A stretch of 64,000 nucleotides of DNA from assembly GCA_041675005.1 (NCBI GenBank), contig JBAYUQ010000011.1:26817-90816 (forward strand), in the 5' to 3' direction. The DNA comes from PGYR01 sp041675005 (GTDB lineage Bacteria > Bacteroidota > Ignavibacteria > Kapaibacteriales > UBA2268). A program made the translations under genes and the position numbers. Shown one piece after another: positions 1-9,707 of this stretch (its first letter is position 1; each line of letters begins with the position of its first letter). The notes under the pieces were generated by a model. It did no database searches. It was not told the origin of the DNA and saw only the letters and a program-made list of their open reading frames with translations.

Positions 1-1
1 A

Positions 2-793
2 ACAAAGCAAGGTGAGTTAAATGAGAAAGAAATCAAATTAAGAGATTTGGAACTTTCTCGTAAGAGCAATGAGCAATATGTACTAATTCTCGGATTTGGT
101 GGGGCTGCTATTATGCTCTTACTTGTCTTTTTCGAAAGACGAAAGTCAGAGAAACTATTATTGAATATCCTCCCTGCGAAAATTGCAAAACGATTAAAGA
201 ATAATGAAAAAAGAATAGCGGATAGATTCGAAAATACAGCTATTATATTTCTTGATATAGTTGGGTTTACTAGCTTTTCGAAGGACACTGACCCTGTGAA
301 AGTAGTATCTGTACTTAACGAAATATTCACAAAGTTTGATAGTTTGACCAAAAAGTACGGTCTAGAAAAAATTAAGACAATTGGTGATTGCTATATGGCA
401 GCAGCTGGTTTACCAGAACCGCACCCACATCCTATACTATCAACTGCCAAATTTGCACTTGATGCTCAAAGATTAATGCGAGATTACACGACGAAAGAAG
501 GGCATAAGCTTAATTTCAGAATAGGAATTGATGCTGGACCAGTAGTGGCAGGAGTAATCGGTGAGCGTAAATTTAGCTATGATTTATGGGGCGATGCTGT
601 AAACACTGCATCCCGTATGGAAAGCACAGGACTACCTAATGAGATACAAGTAACTGAGAATTTTGCAAAAAGTCTAGCTGGTTATAATATAACTTGTGAA
701 GAACGTGGCGAAATAAATATAAAAGGTAAGGGTTTAATAAAGACTTATTTACTCAAAGATCAAACCATTCGAAATAAAAGGTCGGGTAAATAA
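2..793 (+). CDS. TPR-class III adenylate cyclase, C-terminal part (cut by window start)
   Basis: The reading frame is open from the first bases of the window, so the true start lies upstream and only about 263 residues are visible. It begins with a charged coiled-coil linker, then one transmembrane helix (around IMLLLVFF), then a full class III nucleotide cyclase domain. The metal-binding Asp residues are in FLDIVGFT and KTIGDCYM. The Lys of KIKTIGD and the Asp of YDLWGD are the adenine-selecting pair, and the VNTASRME Asn/Arg transition-state residues are intact, so an active adenylate cyclase making cAMP is predicted. By analogy with the next two genes the missing N-terminus should carry a signal sequence and TPR repeats in the periplasm. 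Its stop lies 4 bases before the ATG of the next paralogue, so they are probably co-transcribed. Confidence 0.93.
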   Translation, partial: TKQGELNEKEIKLRDLELSRKSNEQYVLILGFGGAAIMLLLVFFERRKSEKLLLNILPAKIAKRLKNNEKRIADRFENTAIIFLDIVGFTSFSKDTDPVKVVSVLNEIFTKFDSLTKKYGLEKIKTIGDCYMAAAGLPEPHPHPILSTAKFALDAQRLMRDYTTKEGHKLNFRIGIDAGPVVAGVIGERKFSYDLWGDAVNTASRMESTGLPNEIQVTENFAKSLAGYNITCEERGEINIKGKGLIKTYLLKDQTIRNKRSGK

Positions 794-797
794 ATTG

Positions 798-2738
798 ATG
801 AATAAAATGTACATATTCCATATCTTAATCTTATACTTTTTGATGACAACTCCTTTAGTGCCTTCTAACAAAGGTGAGAAGACAATTGACTCGCTAATGT
901 CCAGATTATCTAATATAAAGGATGATACTAACAAAGTCAATTTGCTTTGTTCATTATCAGCAAACTTCTACACTATAAGTCCAGACTCTGGGATAAAATA
1001 TGCCGATTTAGCAAATAATCTATCCGGGAAAATAGGGTGGGAGAAGGGTAAAGCTAAGGCATATAATAACCTAGGCGTTAACAATTCGATTAAAAGTAAT
1101 AACAATGAAGCTGTTACTTACTTTAAAAAAGCATTAAATATATACAAGGAACTAGGTCAAAAAGAAGGTATATCTCAACAACTTGGGAACCTTGGCATAG
1201 CGAGTATGAATCTATCAAACTTTACGGCCGCACTTGATTATTACCAACAGGCACTTAAAATAGCCGAGAAAGATGGTATAAAAGCCAGTATAGCTAGACA
1301 AAATGGTAATATAGGAATAGTATATACATATCTGAAAGATTATAATAAGGCATTAAAATATTATAGAAAATCTTTAGAGTTTACCGAAAAGCAGATAGAG
1401 AAGGATAAAATCTCAAAACTATTTGGAAATATTGCTTGGAACTATACTTTTTTAAAAGATTATGATAAGGCATTGGACTACTACCAGCGTGCCTTAGAAC
1501 TAGACGAAGAATTAGGTAATGTCAAAAGTATAGCTATTCGATTAGGCAATATTGGCATTTTATATTGGGAAATGCTAGACTATGCTAAAGCTTATGATTA
1601 CTATCATCGAGCATTGAAAATGAATGAAGAGATTGCTAGTAAAGGCGGTGTGGCCGTCAATCTTGGAAATCTGGCAGCATTACACTTTATCTTATCCCAA
1701 GATAGTGTGATTCAAAATTTAAAATCGAAGAATACAAATTTCAATTTAGATCGAAATTATAATTTAATAAAAGCAATAGAATATGCACATATGTCTAAAG
1801 ATTTATCGCTAGAAATAGGTGATAAAAGACAGTTGATGGAAGTATATAGTACTTTAGATAAAGCAAATGAATCTATAGGGAATTATGAGAATGCTTATAA
1901 ATATCAAACCCGATGGGCTAACATAAAAGACTCTATATTCAGCGTAGAGAAGACTACCGAAATTGCTAACTTAGAAGCCAAAAAAGAAAATGAGATAAAA
2001 GAAAAAGAGCTGACGCTAAAGGATTTGGAATTACTCAGAAAGGTAAATGAACAGACAGCTCTTTTCGTTGGTTTGGCTGCAGTAGTGATATTACTAATCG
2101 TTATATTTATGCAACGCCGTAAATCAGAGAAATTACTTCTGAATATAATGCCAGAAAAAATTGCAAAAAGATTAAAAAGAAATGAGAAAAATATTGCCGA
2201 TAGATTTGAGGAAGTCTCAATTATATTTGTGGATATAGTTGGCTTTACTTCCTATTCTAGAGGGACCGAACCAGAGGAAATAGTATCAGCATTGAATGAT
2301 ATTTTCACTAGGTTTGATATACTATCTATAAAGCATGGACTAGAGAAAATAAAAACCATTGGTGATTGTTATATGGCAGTAGCTGGATTACCAGAACCAC
2401 ACGATAACCACACCCTGGCAACTGCTCGATTCGCACTAGAGGCAAAAGACTTGATGCATAACTATGTAACTCCTGATGGACATAAATTGCTATTCAGAAT
2501 TGGTATAGACGAAGGGCCTGTAGTAGCAGGAGTAATTGGTGAATCAAAGTTCAGCTATGATCTATGGGGTGATGCAGTTAATATGGCTTCTAGAATGGAA
2601 AGTACTGGTTTGCCAAATGAGATACAAGTTACCGAAAACTTTATAAATGAAGTAAAAGACTTCGGTATAAAGTACACGGAACGTGGCGAAGTAGAAATCA
2701 AAGGAAAAGGTAAGGTTACGACTTATCTACTTAAATAA
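798..2738 (+). CDS. TPR-class III adenylate cyclase
   Basis: A 646-residue protein: N-terminal hydrophobic signal/anchor, tetratricopeptide repeats at about residues 85-295 spaced by 40 residues (repeated GN(I/L)GI..Y and A..YY..AL motifs), a charged coiled coil at 385-418, one transmembrane helix at about 421-438, and a cyclase domain at about 474-645. Metal Asp residues D479 and D523, adenine-selecting K519 and D588, and N595/R599 are all present, so ATP cyclisation is expected. The layout suggests a periplasmic TPR sensor coupled through the membrane to a cytoplasmic cyclase. I chose the ATG at 798; an in-frame TTG lies three bases upstream. It is very similar to the genes on both sides, which indicates tandem duplication. 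Ligand and physiological role are unknown. Confidence 0.94.
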   Translation: MNKMYIFHILILYFLMTTPLVPSNKGEKTIDSLMSRLSNIKDDTNKVNLLCSLSANFYTISPDSGIKYADLANNLSGKIGWEKGKAKAYNNLGVNNSIKSNNNEAVTYFKKALNIYKELGQKEGISQQLGNLGIASMNLSNFTAALDYYQQALKIAEKDGIKASIARQNGNIGIVYTYLKDYNKALKYYRKSLEFTEKQIEKDKISKLFGNIAWNYTFLKDYDKALDYYQRALELDEELGNVKSIAIRLGNIGILYWEMLDYAKAYDYYHRALKMNEEIASKGGVAVNLGNLAALHFILSQDSVIQNLKSKNTNFNLDRNYNLIKAIEYAHMSKDLSLEIGDKRQLMEVYSTLDKANESIGNYENAYKYQTRWANIKDSIFSVEKTTEIANLEAKKENEIKEKELTLKDLELLRKVNEQTALFVGLAAVVILLIVIFMQRRKSEKLLLNIMPEKIAKRLKRNEKNIADRFEEVSIIFVDIVGFTSYSRGTEPEEIVSALNDIFTRFDILSIKHGLEKIKTIGDCYMAVAGLPEPHDNHTLATARFALEAKDLMHNYVTPDGHKLLFRIGIDEGPVVAGVIGESKFSYDLWGDAVNMASRMESTGLPNEIQVTENFINEVKDFGIKYTERGEVEIKGKGKVTTYLLK

Positions 2739-2746
2739 GGAATAGA

Positions 2747-4840
2747 ATGAAATTTAGAGTTTTGCTTTTATTATTTACTTTAACTATATCTATACAATCT
2801 CTTTTGTCACAAAAGCAAGGGCAAGAGAAGTTAGATTCATTACTCAAGGTATTGCCAAAGGCGAAGAATGATACAGCACATGTGAGTTTATTGGCCGAAT
2901 TATCTAAAAGTATTCAAGCCACTAACCCTGATAAAGGTATTAAGTATGGGGAAAGAGGTGTTAAACTAGCCAGCCAATTAGATTGGGAACAAGGGATTGC
3001 AGATAACAATGTTTCCATCGGTTTAAACTATGCTTTAGGCAAATCAGATTTTACAAAAGGGAAGTTATACTTTGATAAAGCCCTAAAGACTTACGAAGAT
3101 TTAGATCTCAAACTAGAACTAGGTAAGACTTTAGTAAACATTGGTATAGTTTATCAAAATCAATCATTATACGATAAAGCTATTGAGAATTATGAAAAGG
3201 CATTAGATATATTCGATAGATTAAAAGACAAAGAAAGAATAGCAAGTACATTGGGCAATATAGGTTTTGTATATAGAAGTCAATCTGATTATGCCAATGC
3301 CTTAGAATACTATCAAAGATCGCTATCTATGTTCGAAAAACTTGGGAATAAGAGTGGAATTGCCACTAACCTCGGTAACATAGGGATGATTTATGATTAT
3401 CAAAGTGATTTCACAAGAGCTCTAGAATACTACAACAAAGCCATTGAATTAAAGCAAGAGTTGGGGGATAAAACTGGTGAAGCAGCATTATTATCTAATA
3501 TCGGTTTGGTCTATTATTTTAAGAGTGATTATCCTCATGCCTTGGAATATCTTCAAAAGTCAGTAGATATATTTGATGATATTGGAAATAAATATGGAGT
3601 TGCATCTATACTTGGAAATATAGGTATCATTTATCAGAAGCAAAATGAGTTTTCGAAAGCATTAGAAAACTATAAAGAAGCTGTTAATATATATGACGAG
3701 TTGGGTAATAAATCTAGTTTAGCTAGCAATCTTGGCAATATAGGTGAGTTCTATTATAACATATCACAAGACTCGGTAATAGTTAAAATAACAGAAGTTA
3801 CAAACTATATCAGTACTAACAAACAAGTCAACTTAGAACGATCAATATCTTACTATAATCAAGCAATAAAACTACTAGAGGAAATAGGTGAACTAGACAC
3901 ACGTTCAAGATTCCTGAAAGGTCTTTCTGACTCTTATAAACTCAAAGGGGATTACGCCAAATCGCTTGAGTCTTTCAAAGCTTATATTAGTTTAAAAGAT
4001 TCAGTATTTACTGAAAAAACTCAAACTCGTATAGCTAACCTAGAAGCTATAAGAGAAAACGAAATAAAAGACAAAGAACTAGAGATAAAGAACAGAGAAA
4101 ACGAGATACAGAACCTAGAGATAACTAAAGCTAAAAATGAGAGATGGGCATTTATAGGAGGTGCAATTGGGATAGCACTTATCGCAATATTAGTTTTCAG
4201 ACAAAGACAAAGGTCAGAAAAGTTATTGCTTAATATTCTTCCTTTGAAAATAGCTAAAAGATTAAAGAGAAAAGAACGACTTATCGCTGATGATATAGAG
4301 TGTGCTAGTATAGTATTTATTGACTTAGTCGGCTTTACTGCCTACTCTAAAGATAGAAAAGCATCAGATGTATTACAGATGTTGAACGATGTGTTCCACG
4401 AGATAGACGGCCTAATAGTAAAATACGGTCTAGAGAAAATTAAAACTATTGGTGATGGGTATATGGCTGCGGCTGGAGTTCCCGAGCCGTGTGATGACCA
4501 TTCCGTTAGAGCAACGAACTTCTCACTTGATGTACATATAGTTCTGAAAGAAATTAACGCAAAAATGAATACCGATATACGTGCGAGAGTTGGTATAGAA
4601 TCAGGTCCAATTGTAGCCGGCGTAATCGGAGAAATGAAATTTGCTTATGACCTATGGGGAGATTCAGTAAACACCGCATCGAGAATGGAGTCAACTGGAA
4701 CTCCTGGGTTAGTGCATATATCATCAAATGTAAAAAGGGAACTAGATGGACAGAATCATAATTTCAAGTTCGATGAACTACCGCCGATGGAAGTAAAAGG
4801 AAAGGGCGAAATGATTACATATATGGTTCATAGAAAGTAG
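2747..4840 (+). CDS. TPR-class III adenylate cyclase
   Basis: A 697-residue paralogue of the two preceding genes. A signal peptide (about 1-21, ending near LLSQ) is followed by regular 40-residue TPR repeats: the NIG..Y motif recurs at residues 131, 171, 211, 251, 291 and 331. A long charged coiled coil (about 430-463) and a transmembrane helix (about 467-484) come next, then a cyclase domain (about 518-695). D526 and D570 (metals), K566 (adenine choice), YDLWGD and VNTASRME are all conserved, so adenylate cyclase activity is predicted. It starts 8 bases after the previous stop and is probably in the same operon. Its cyclase domain is less similar to the first two than they are to each other, as seen by eye. 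Confidence 0.94.
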   Translation: MKFRVLLLLFTLTISIQSLLSQKQGQEKLDSLLKVLPKAKNDTAHVSLLAELSKSIQATNPDKGIKYGERGVKLASQLDWEQGIADNNVSIGLNYALGKSDFTKGKLYFDKALKTYEDLDLKLELGKTLVNIGIVYQNQSLYDKAIENYEKALDIFDRLKDKERIASTLGNIGFVYRSQSDYANALEYYQRSLSMFEKLGNKSGIATNLGNIGMIYDYQSDFTRALEYYNKAIELKQELGDKTGEAALLSNIGLVYYFKSDYPHALEYLQKSVDIFDDIGNKYGVASILGNIGIIYQKQNEFSKALENYKEAVNIYDELGNKSSLASNLGNIGEFYYNISQDSVIVKITEVTNYISTNKQVNLERSISYYNQAIKLLEEIGELDTRSRFLKGLSDSYKLKGDYAKSLESFKAYISLKDSVFTEKTQTRIANLEAIRENEIKDKELEIKNRENEIQNLEITKAKNERWAFIGGAIGIALIAILVFRQRQRSEKLLLNILPLKIAKRLKRKERLIADDIECASIVFIDLVGFTAYSKDRKASDVLQMLNDVFHEIDGLIVKYGLEKIKTIGDGYMAAAGVPEPCDDHSVRATNFSLDVHIVLKEINAKMNTDIRARVGIESGPIVAGVIGEMKFAYDLWGDSVNTASRMESTGTPGLVHISSNVKRELDGQNHNFKFDELPPMEVKGKGEMITYMVHRK

Positions 4841-4841
4841 G

Positions 4842-5186
4842 ATGAAAGAACGATATAAATCTAAGGAATTTGTTCTTACTTTGTATATCTCCGCTATTAT
4901 TCTAGTTTGCATATACAAACTGATAGAAATAATAGTAGAGTTCAATAGGCAAACTAGCTACAACAATACTTCTGATATGACAGAATATGAGTGGGGATAT
5001 TTGGCTATCTTCTTAGTCGTTTGTCTTATTATCTACGAGCTACTTATGTTCGCTTGGTCACTTATACTATTGAAAGAAAATCATCTACTAGAAAAAGGAA
5101 AATTTTCATTTATTATATTACTTTTCACTTCTTCTTTACCTATTCTACTTCTAATACGATTATACTATTTACAGAATTTCAGCTAG
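4842..5186 (+). CDS. small three-helix membrane protein after the cyclases
   Basis: A 114-residue hydrophobic protein with about three predicted transmembrane segments (around residues 11-28, 50-73 and 86-105) and short charged loops. I do not recognise a family. It begins one base after the stop of the third cyclase, so it is translated from the cyclase operon. This position suggests, but does not prove, a link to the cyclase array, for example as a membrane partner. A second frame overlaps it (4991-5263) but has no start context or recognisable features. Confidence 0.7.
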   Translation: MKERYKSKEFVLTLYISAIILVCIYKLIEIIVEFNRQTSYNNTSDMTEYEWGYLAIFLVVCLIIYELLMFAWSLILLKENHLLEKGKFSFIILLFTSSLPILLLIRLYYLQNFS

Positions 5187-5387
5187 CCCTATCTACTATC
5201 TACCCATCCAATATATTAATTATTTTTAATATTTCAGAGCTGATAATTATTCCAATTGAATGAAATATCAGCATTTCGGAAGTCCAAATTAAAAATATTT
5301 AACAATTTTTTGTATTATGTATTGCAATTTTTTTATAAGTTGTAGTATCTATAAAAGTAATTCTTATTTATAATCTTAGAGGTATTC

Positions 5388-8300
5388 GTGAAAAATCTAT
5401 TACTCAATTTAGGGGAACTCCCTAGTAAACTAAAGTACTTTACGTACTTACTCGCCGTCTTCTCGTTGCTGGTAATACCCACCAACGAAGCATATTCGCA
5501 ACTAACATACAGTATAAGCAAAAGCAATAACGCCCCCACTCCTATTCAATCGGGGCAACCATTTACTTATACAATTACATATAATTGGTCGGGTGGTGCA
5601 CCTGGTACATTATATATACAAGACGTAGTACCAGGAGCGTTAGATGTACTAAGTGCATTGCCATCGAGCCCTATTTCGACAATTTCAGGTAATACTGTAA
5701 CTTTTGCTTTAACTGGATTAACAAACCCTAGTGGTTCTGGTACAGTTCAGATAAATGCACGGTTCAAACCTGGGGTCACCTGCGAAGGAGTTGAAGTTTG
5801 TAACGTAGCTCAGATATCAGACGATTTGAAGAGCAATGACTGGATCAAATCTAACTCAAATTGTGTTATTTCTGATAAGCCAGAAAATAAATGGCAATTG
5901 AAAAAAGAAAAAATAGCAGGATGTGCTATTGATGATGAAGTCGTTTATAGAATATGCATAACTTCGCCTAGTGGTTCTGATATAGGTGGTTTAAACCTTT
6001 ATATTGATTCTTTTGAAGATTTACTTCCAGCTGGAGCGGAAATCATAGATGTAAATGGAAGTTGGACTGGACCTGATGGAGTAACTTCGACAGGTACTTG
6101 GATTGGTTTAACTGGTGGTCCATTGGTACTAACTGTGAACCCTTACCCCGTTTGGTATTGTACTTATATAAGAGTTAAATACCCTTCTCCTACATTTAGC
6201 GTAGGTGATACAGTGAAGAATATAGCTAAATTAACTTATCACACCGCTTGTGATGATGAGCCAAAAGTTTGGCAAGATACTGTATCAACTATCCTTTGTG
6301 AAGGTGTCTCCATGGGCGTATTAAATAAATACTTTGCTTATAATATTTCATTCTACAACAACCCATTTTGGTACCCTACATTCGCACCAGGTTGCTGCGG
6401 CGAATATAGATTATGGTACAGAAATATAGGAACACTTGCTCAAAGTCCTGTAGTTATAGAAGATACTCTTTCAGGAGATGTTGATGTAAATGTTATACAG
6501 ACAGATATTCCCAATGACATAGCTATATTACCTGTTACAGTTGAGGTTTATACGTGGAATGGTTCAAGCTGTAACACCATTCCTGCGGCAACATTCACAT
6601 ACACTACTGTAGGCGCAAAAGTAGAATCTACTCTTCCTGCCGATATATGCAGAATAAAGTGGACTTATGATACTATACCCGTTAATACAATAGTAAGAGA
6701 GTACTTAGATGTTTGTGCTAGAACAACAAACTTCAAAACTGGTATTCCTTTAACTCCAGGGTATATAGCCAACAACCCGATGGCGGTTCACGCTGATACA
6801 TTACACCTATTTGATGAGGTGGATACTCCAGTTGATACAACTGCACCTAATGTAGTAGCCGTTAAGCTATTTACAGGCGAATGTGACGGTGGTGTAATTA
6901 ACCCTAATGGTCCATTTATGCCGGGTGATACTGTTCGTTATAGAATGGCTGTTGCAAACGTAGGTAATCTGGACGCTAGTCTTGCTACAATAGCTGATAT
7001 ACTACCAACAGGATTTACTTATGTAGGTAATGAAAGCTATTTCTATGGTACTTTCAACTATAATGTGAACCCTTATAATCCGAATTGTAGTACATTTAGT
7101 TCAACTATACCGACACAAGTCGGTGGCTCGATAACTACTCCATCTGTTGGGGACAATAGCTTATTGTGGAGCTTCCCAGTTCTACCGGCTAATTGTGATG
7201 GCTCAGTGGAGTTCTTCTTAATTGAATTCGACGTGGCACTTTCAGAAGATCCACCAGTATTGGCTGGTCAGCATCAGAATACATTTGATTTCGATGCTAA
7301 TAACTCACCTATTGTAACATCAAACATAGCTATAATGACAGTTAATGCTATAGCACAGTTGCAAACTAAGAAAGAAGTTCGGCTAAAAGGCTCTGGTAAT
7401 GCTTGGGCAAATATTGCAAATATACCTCAAGGACAAACAGCTGAGTATAAACTAAGCGTTATAAACACTGGTAATACTCCACTTACTCAAATTTGCTTGC
7501 TCGATATAGCACCTTGGGTTGGAGATATTAGCGTATTACCTCCTTATAGCCCTAGAAATAGTCAGTTCGACTTACCTTATAATCCTGCTGATGGAGCAAT
7601 TACTATTACTCCTGCTGGATTTACTACTACTTACAACACTTCTACAGTTGGTATTCAGAAGAATCCATCTCGTACAAATGAGTGTGGAGGTTTCTGTGGT
7701 ATTGCTGATCCAGTTGGTGCACTTGCTGGAACTTGGGGCGCATCCGCTAATACTTATTCTTACAAAGTCAATGCTAACTCAAGTGTTTCACTTGCTGCTG
7801 GTGCTACTTTAGAAATATTAGTTCCTTCAACTATTCCTAGTACTACAGCTGTGAATGATACTGCATGCAATTCATTTGCTATACAGTCTGTTCCAGCTGG
7901 TTTACCTAACGTCTGCTTATCAACAGAATCTAACAAAGCATGTGTAGTAGCAAAGGAAAAAGAAGACGACCCTTGTCTAATAGTTGAGAGAGTACTAGTA
8001 GATTGTAAGAAAGTTGATGCTGATGGAAACCAGATTTATGGTCTGACTTTACTACTACAAAGTAATCTAACATATACAACGACTGTTAACTTGACTTCTA
8101 CTAATGCTAACTTCTTTAATATAGCTCCTATTACGTTGCCACCAGCGACGATGACGACTATATTGTCTGACTTTACTTCTTCAGCTTCAGCTGGAGACAC
8201 TGTTTGCTTTATTATAGAGTTGAAAGATAAAGAGCAAAGAACAGTTTGTAAAAAAGAAGTATGTATCGTTATTCCTGATTGCACGGATGATGATTGTTTG

Positions 8301-9353
8301 ATATTAGAAAGAGCAAAAGTTGACTGTAAAGGTTTAGACCAGAAAGGAAATCAAATTTATGGTCTGAACTTACTATTACAAAGTAATCTTGCTAGTTCTG
8401 CAACTATTACTTTTAACTCGACTAATGCAAGTTTCTCAAACATAACCCCTACTACGTTGCCTCCAGCGACTATGACTACAGTATTGGCTGATTTTATTAC
8501 TACTGCTTCAGTAGGTGATACTATTTGCTTTGTAGTACAGTTGAATGACGCAGCTGGTAATGCATTGTGTAAGAAAGAAATTTGCATAGAAATCCCAGAT
8601 TGTAAGAAAGATGAAGGCTGCAATTGCCCATTCGATATTAACGTGAAGCCACTAGAAGCAGGTCAGATCCAAGGTACTAGCTTCTTTATGACTAATGGTA
8701 TTTATACAAGTGGTGCTAACTTGAAACGAGTAAGAGCTACTATAATAAGTGCTGTTATAACTGAACAATGTGGTGGTCAAGTTACTACTTATAATACAGG
8801 AGCTATATTCCAGAGTACTTCAGCTTGGGCTGGTATTAACGCTACTGGATTGAATACTTCTTCTGTAACATGGGATAGTAAGGAATGTGACTCATTAGAC
8901 GAGTTCTTACCTGACTATAAACTAGACATTCCGTTTACTTCGGCTGAAAAATGTAAGCTGACTGTTAAACTTTGCATTCGTTACGAATTCCTAGATTGCG
9001 AATGTTTCCACTGTGAAACAGTTCTTTGCACTGAATTTGAAATCAAAAATCCAGTGACAGGTATTGCTAGAGAAGATGGATTGAGCGAACGAACAATCAG
9101 TTCTACTGTTTATCCTAATCCAATATCTAGTATGCTGAACATAGATTACAATCTGAAACAATCAAGTAATGTGAGTATAGTAATTCGTGATTTGACCGGT
9201 AAAGCCGTTGCTACATTGGTTAACTCGGAACAGAAAACTGCTGGTGACCATACTATTAATATGGAAACTTTCAATTTACCTGCTGGTGTCTATCTATATA
9301 CTATAGAGACTGAGTCGGAATCACATACAAATAGATTTGTTATTAAGAAATAA
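5388..9353 (+). CDS. giant DUF11-like T9SS-secreted surface protein
   Basis: A 1321-residue protein starting at GTG, preceded by an AGAGG ribosome site. A signal peptide is followed by repeated immunoglobulin-like DUF11/conserved-repeat domains. These carry phrases such as PTPIQSGQPFTYTITY, MPGDTVRYRMAVANVGN and QTAEYKLSVINTGNTPL. Residues about 865-1070 hold a direct duplication of a cysteine-containing module of about 104 residues. The last 80 residues form a type A T9SS sorting domain (VYPNPISSMLNIDY ... GVYLYTIETES). Export across the outer membrane and attachment to the cell surface are expected. Many paired cysteines suggest disulfide-stabilised domains. It is monocistronic, with its own terminator. 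Function is probably structural or adhesive; no enzymatic motif was seen. Confidence 0.92.
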   Translation: MKNLLLNLGELPSKLKYFTYLLAVFSLLVIPTNEAYSQLTYSISKSNNAPTPIQSGQPFTYTITYNWSGGAPGTLYIQDVVPGALDVLSALPSSPISTISGNTVTFALTGLTNPSGSGTVQINARFKPGVTCEGVEVCNVAQISDDLKSNDWIKSNSNCVISDKPENKWQLKKEKIAGCAIDDEVVYRICITSPSGSDIGGLNLYIDSFEDLLPAGAEIIDVNGSWTGPDGVTSTGTWIGLTGGPLVLTVNPYPVWYCTYIRVKYPSPTFSVGDTVKNIAKLTYHTACDDEPKVWQDTVSTILCEGVSMGVLNKYFAYNISFYNNPFWYPTFAPGCCGEYRLWYRNIGTLAQSPVVIEDTLSGDVDVNVIQTDIPNDIAILPVTVEVYTWNGSSCNTIPAATFTYTTVGAKVESTLPADICRIKWTYDTIPVNTIVREYLDVCARTTNFKTGIPLTPGYIANNPMAVHADTLHLFDEVDTPVDTTAPNVVAVKLFTGECDGGVINPNGPFMPGDTVRYRMAVANVGNLDASLATIADILPTGFTYVGNESYFYGTFNYNVNPYNPNCSTFSSTIPTQVGGSITTPSVGDNSLLWSFPVLPANCDGSVEFFLIEFDVALSEDPPVLAGQHQNTFDFDANNSPIVTSNIAIMTVNAIAQLQTKKEVRLKGSGNAWANIANIPQGQTAEYKLSVINTGNTPLTQICLLDIAPWVGDISVLPPYSPRNSQFDLPYNPADGAITITPAGFTTTYNTSTVGIQKNPSRTNECGGFCGIADPVGALAGTWGASANTYSYKVNANSSVSLAAGATLEILVPSTIPSTTAVNDTACNSFAIQSVPAGLPNVCLSTESNKACVVAKEKEDDPCLIVERVLVDCKKVDADGNQIYGLTLLLQSNLTYTTTVNLTSTNANFFNIAPITLPPATMTTILSDFTSSASAGDTVCFIIELKDKEQRTVCKKEVCIVIPDCTDDDCLILERAKVDCKGLDQKGNQIYGLNLLLQSNLASSATITFNSTNASFSNITPTTLPPATMTTVLADFITTASVGDTICFVVQLNDAAGNALCKKEICIEIPDCKKDEGCNCPFDINVKPLEAGQIQGTSFFMTNGIYTSGANLKRVRATIISAVITEQCGGQVTTYNTGAIFQSTSAWAGINATGLNTSSVTWDSKECDSLDEFLPDYKLDIPFTSAEKCKLTVKLCIRYEFLDCECFHCETVLCTEFEIKNPVTGIAREDGLSERTISSTVYPNPISSMLNIDYNLKQSSNVSIVIRDLTGKAVATLVNSEQKTAGDHTINMETFNLPAGVYLYTIETESESHTNRFVIKK

Positions 9354-9382
9354 CAGGATCAACAATTCGATTTAAAATTAAT

Positions 9383-9420
9383 AAGCCGAGATGGAAATTT
9401 ATCCTTCTCGGCTTTTTTTT
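9383..9420 (+). terminator. rho-independent terminator after the DUF11 protein
   Basis: An 8-base stem (AAGCCGAG at 9383-9390 pairing with CTCGGCTT at 9407-9414) is followed by a run of T on the plus strand. It lies 30 bases after the stop of the upstream gene. Confidence 0.85.
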
Positions 9421-9646
9421 GGTGTGTTATGTAGAGATGTATTGAATACATCTCAAAATATCAGAACAAGATTGCAGGATACTTAAGAAAATCAAGTTGA
9501 GCTTCACTTCTATCAATGTAACTAAGAAGATACATCACTTTGAACAATGCGAAGCAAGTGAAGAGTCTAGGTGAAATAATCCCGATTGCATTGTACAGAA
9601 AATAATTGCAGGATCATTCTATATATCTAAGTCAGAATTCAATCCA

Positions 9647-9677
9647 ATAAAAAACCCCAACTTTGGTAAGTCAGGGT
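9647..9677 (-). terminator. rho-independent terminator of asnS
   Basis: On the minus strand, ten pairs (ACCCTGACTT with AAGTTGGGGT, two of them G-T) close a 4-base loop, followed by TTTTTT. It sits 31 bases beyond the asnS stop. The 9421-9646 stretch before it holds no gene that I can support. Confidence 0.75.
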
Positions 9678-9707
9678 CTATAAAATAAATCAATTTTAGT
9701 TGTTCGT

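Noticed and set aside
4991..5263. Second hydrophobic ORF overlapping the 4842 gene
   Set aside because: It is a shifted frame of the small membrane protein with no start context. The 4842 frame has the 1-base spacing to the cyclase and a better charge pattern.
7519..7812. Hydrophobic 97-residue ORF inside the DUF11 gene
   Set aside because: An alternative frame of Thr/Ala-rich coding sequence; the large frame shows clear DUF11 motifs here.
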